Of a stretch of 6,324 nucleotides of DNA, positions 1 through 3,700 are shown in pieces. Origin of the DNA: Candidatus Omnitrophota bacterium (lineage in GTDB: Bacteria; Omnitrophota; Omnitrophia; Omnitrophales; Aquincolibacteriaceae); contig JAMWDC010000135.1 in NCBI GenBank assembly GCA_023819025.1, positions 1-6,324 on the forward strand. Direction: 5' to 3'. The notes beneath the pieces are model-generated. The model was not told the DNA's origin, made no database searches, and was given only the letters and a program-made list of their open reading frames with translations. The translations under genes were made by a program, and so were the position numbers. Each line of letters opens with the position of its first letter. The first letter of the stretch is position 1.

Positions 1-786
1 ACCCAAATGCAAAATGATGTTGTCATCCGAGTTAAGATTCAGGAAGAGATTCCCGGTGAGCCTACAACCCGAAGCTTCTACTTTTTCGACGATCACGGCC
101 GATCCGTCGGTTATGCGATGGAGGCTGCGTGGCGTGGCGAAATGCCGCCGACCGGGAATCACCATATTTTTGTCGATGATCATGCGGATGCTCATGCCTT
201 CGTCGGCCGGGGCATTGATTTACACAATCCAGAAACCTACAAGGATAAGTATCTGGATATTGATATGAAAAATTTTGTGATGGCGTTTGACCATGCCCAA
301 TGCCTCGGCAGTCATTATTGGGTGCTTGCCAACCATCGTTATTACCGCAAGGGGCCGCCACGTGTATCTCCGATTTTCACCAACAAGATACCGAATTTTA
401 TGATTCCGGAAAAAGATTATTGGTCCTTGGCGGATCGGCCGGTGAGGAAACCGGCATTTGTTAATATCGATACGGACGCTACAGGCCAAATAAATATGCG
501 GGGATACTCGATGCATGAGGATGTTATCGCTCCACCGCTCAAAGCTTCGGATTTTTCGTTTTTCTCGGATTTTCTCATCCGGCTCAAACGCCAGGACCGG
601 GTTAAGGTATCCTGCTTTCACGCCTCGACCTCCTACCAAAATGAGGCCGACAATTTCGGCGATATCCGGATCGTTCGATTCCTCGCCATCGTTGCCCCGG
701 TCATCTTCTTGATTCCCGAAGAACGCCTTCCGTTTGAACGTTTGAAAGAACTTGTCCGACAGGCCATGCCGGTTCCGGATTCAAAA
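1..786 (+). other. Module 1: soluble domain, possibly a divergent UPF0489/arginase-like fold
   Basis: Residues 1-262 of the giant protein, incomplete at the N-terminus. Visible landmarks are an Asp/His cluster VDDHADAH at 58-65, MAFDHAQCLGSHYW at 94-107, a hydrophobic strand ending in acids, FVNIDTDA at 153-160, then MHEDVIAPPLK at 171-181 and a late strand VKVSCFHASTS at 201-211. The order of an Asp-His-rich motif, a strand with DxDA, a conserved turn and a final strand recalls the UPF0489 family, which shares the arginase-type fold and includes peptide arginases such as OspR. The match is loose: the expected DxHxD metal site appears as DTDA, so metal binding or activity may be lost or built differently. 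No membrane segment is obvious. The module ends at the first RRAEVR repeat. The family assignment is tentative; an unrelated alpha/beta domain is equally possible. Confidence 0.35.
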
Positions 787-3700
787 CGCCGTGCTGAGGT
801 GCGGGAGAAAAAAAGCAGAGAGCAGAGGGTGAAGAGCAGAGAAGGGGAAAAAGGGGTTGGCACCATGACCCATGCTCCTGGCTCTATGCAGCGCCCAATC
901 GAGCCTCGCCGCTCTGAGGTGCGGGATTTTCCTGAACTTATGACCCTTTTAGCCGTCATGTTGGCAGCCGAAGGCATTATTGTCGCTGCTGATCAATGGA
1001 TTAAATCTTTCGTAAGACTTAACATGCCGCTTACTCGGGAGGTATTCGATATAAGTGCTGAAGGTCAATCGAAAGTTATAAATTATGAAGATACGCCAGG
1101 GAAACATTTACTAGGGAAATTATTTTTGCAATACAGTCGTCATCGGATAAATCTTTTTGCGATCGGCACTAATTTAATAGGGATTCTCATAATAGCTTCC
1201 TTCCCATTTTTGTTAGCCGCAGATGTTGATCTGGCGATGACCGTTAAAATTGCGTTTCTTGTATTCTGCGGATTTTATGGAGGGGGCGCACTGAGTACCC
1301 TTTTAGATTTATTCCGTTTTCATACTGGGATTAATACTTTTACCTTAAAGACCCAAAAGCACCGTTATGATTTTAACTTGGCTGATGTAGTTATGCCCGC
1401 TGTTTACTGGATCGATTTGTTAAGGGAGATAGTTGATCCTGTGATCCGTCTTCGTGTATCCGGCCGCCGCTCTGAGGCGCGGAAGCCGGAAGGCGAAGAA
1501 CTTAAGCAAGCGATTCAAGAATTTATAGAGGCGTTCAACACGGATGCTTCTGACATTGATCAGAAAAGACAGCGTTTGGCTCGTGCGACTTTAGCGTTGG
1601 CTACGGATCTTCGGGACGGATTAGTGACTTTCCGAAACTTGAAATTAGAAATTGGGAATGAGGAATCCAAACGGATGCAGGTTGAAATTGTCGAGGTTTT
1701 CCTGCGGGATCTTATCAAGCAATTCCAAAGTATTGAAGATCAGGTTTATGGTTCCGCTATCAGGGATGATCGCATCGGTTATGATTTTATCCTGCTGCTA
1801 TCCAGGGAGCTTGAGGATGCCATTATAAGACTTCGCTCAGGTGATAAAGACGGCGCCATCTACATCCTCCAACAATTAAACTGGACCTATTCAGAATCCA
1901 GAGGCAAAACTTTCGATATGGTACATGAGCTGGCAGCACTTAAGGCTGGGGCGCCGGGCGATCCCGATATCCAGAATGAATTAGCTATGGCCCATCGGCT
2001 TGTGGGTGAATACATCCAGCAGACTGCAGATTTAAGGCCGCAGCTTGGAGAAATTATTCCTGCCCTTGAGTTTCTCCCGAATAATTTACCCATGCACGCT
2101 TCAGTCGTCCAGCAGGCTATGGAGCAAATCGATTCCTTTGAAGGGGTGGGTGATGCCATACGCAGGCTCGCAATCATCGGCCAAGAATTTGCCGAAAACC
2201 GCAACATGCGCCAATTGCCGGCGGGCAGCATTGACTTGTGGCATGTGTGGCACCGGGCGCACCTTCAAACAGGGAATGTAAACACGATTGAAATGCCGTA
2301 TCACATGACAAGCGATCTGCGACAGGGAAAGCCTCCGGAATCTCCGGGGACATTACGCATCCTTTTCGGTCAAATGGCACAGGAATTGGAGCACTTGCCC
2401 GAATCTGAACATGCGATGCGCGCGGTCCTTCTATGGGGTATGGTTGCCCTTCTCCGGGAAATTGATGCGCGCGGCATGACGAACGATATGAATGCGGCTC
2501 ATGTTGAATGGTTTGATGCATCCGACATTCAGCGGAAGAAACCTGAGGCTCCGGGCTATTATCATGCTCTCGCTCTAGACGAGATGAAACATCTCGTCCG
2601 TTCTGAAATGCGGAGTGAACATATGACGAAGTACGTAGGACGAATTACGGATAAACAAACTGAAGGTGCGATTACAGAATCTCTTCGTCATTCGTCATTT
2701 AATATTCGTAATTTGTTTCGCCGCTCCGAGATGCGCGGGAGGGATCTCGATGCGTTTATGCTTGCGGTCATGCTCGAACTCGATGAGGAAGGTTTCACGA
2801 CAGGGGAGCTAAGAGAAAAAGGACTGCAGTATCCTTACGACCACGTCGCGCTGGCAAAAAGACGTGGATATTTAGAGGTGACGGGTAGAAAGGAAGCTGC
2901 CCCCGGGCGTTATACTCCGATTTATCGGGTGACGGAGATCGGGAAACTGGCTGGGTTCCGAATCGCAGATCGGCTTCAGGCTTGGCAGATTCCTTATCTC
3001 TTTGCATTGCAGAAGGTGCTGAGACGCAGGCCCAAAAATCCTAATATCTTGGAACGTTTTTGGACCGCTGATTCGCGTATTCGTATGATCCCGGAAAAAA
3101 TGAGGACCCTGGCAAGGGTTGCCGACGTCCTTGGAGTCAAAGAGAAAATCTTGAAAACGTTTCTCGAAGAAGAGTTCCCGGAATATGCGGCGATGTATCA
3201 GATTCTGATGACAGAACCTCCCGCCCGCTCCGTACATGGGGAGCCTGGCCAACTGCCAGGCTCCCAGTACGATCCGAGCCGGCATGCGCGAGCCGAGACA
3301 CGGGAAGCAGATCCGTATGCCTTTGAAAAATTGGTGAATGCAGATGAAGCTGTGATGTCCATGCTTTATCCGATTCTCATGGCGGTTTCGACGGAGACCC
3401 TCCCCGGCTTTAAACCGTTTGTTCAAATCGAGATGGACCCTGAAACCGGGGAAGAAAAAGAAATCACAAGTATCCCCTTGGCGCAAGCGAATGGCAGAAA
3501 GCCTCATCTTCCTTCCACAACTGGGTATTTTAATACCCGCTATGCGCGTATCGGTTCCTTCCGGTTCGTGGATCACCGGCTCAAGCCTTATCTGGATCTT
3601 CTGTTGAACAAAGACGGTGCGCCCCCTGCCGGCCGCGTCATTTATCTTCATGAAATGGAAAGTTCCTTTACCTCTTCCAGAGAAGATAACCTCGAACCCT

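Larger units (their letters stand above)
3223..3306 (+). other. Linker with strong hairpin and degenerate repeat relics
   Basis: Residues 1075-1102, a Gly/Pro/Arg-rich stretch without domain character; bases 3241-3300 are 68% G+C (41 of 60). ARSVHG at its start shares CGCTCCG with copy E and may be a decayed repeat. ARAETR at its end looks like another. Between them lies the hairpin 3239-3265. The segment separates the winged-helix module from the methyltransferase. Confidence 0.5.

Noticed and set aside
3239..3265. Intrinsic terminator ending a gene.
   Set aside because: The stem is strong, but no T tract follows and the reading frame with a recognisable domain continues without a stop.
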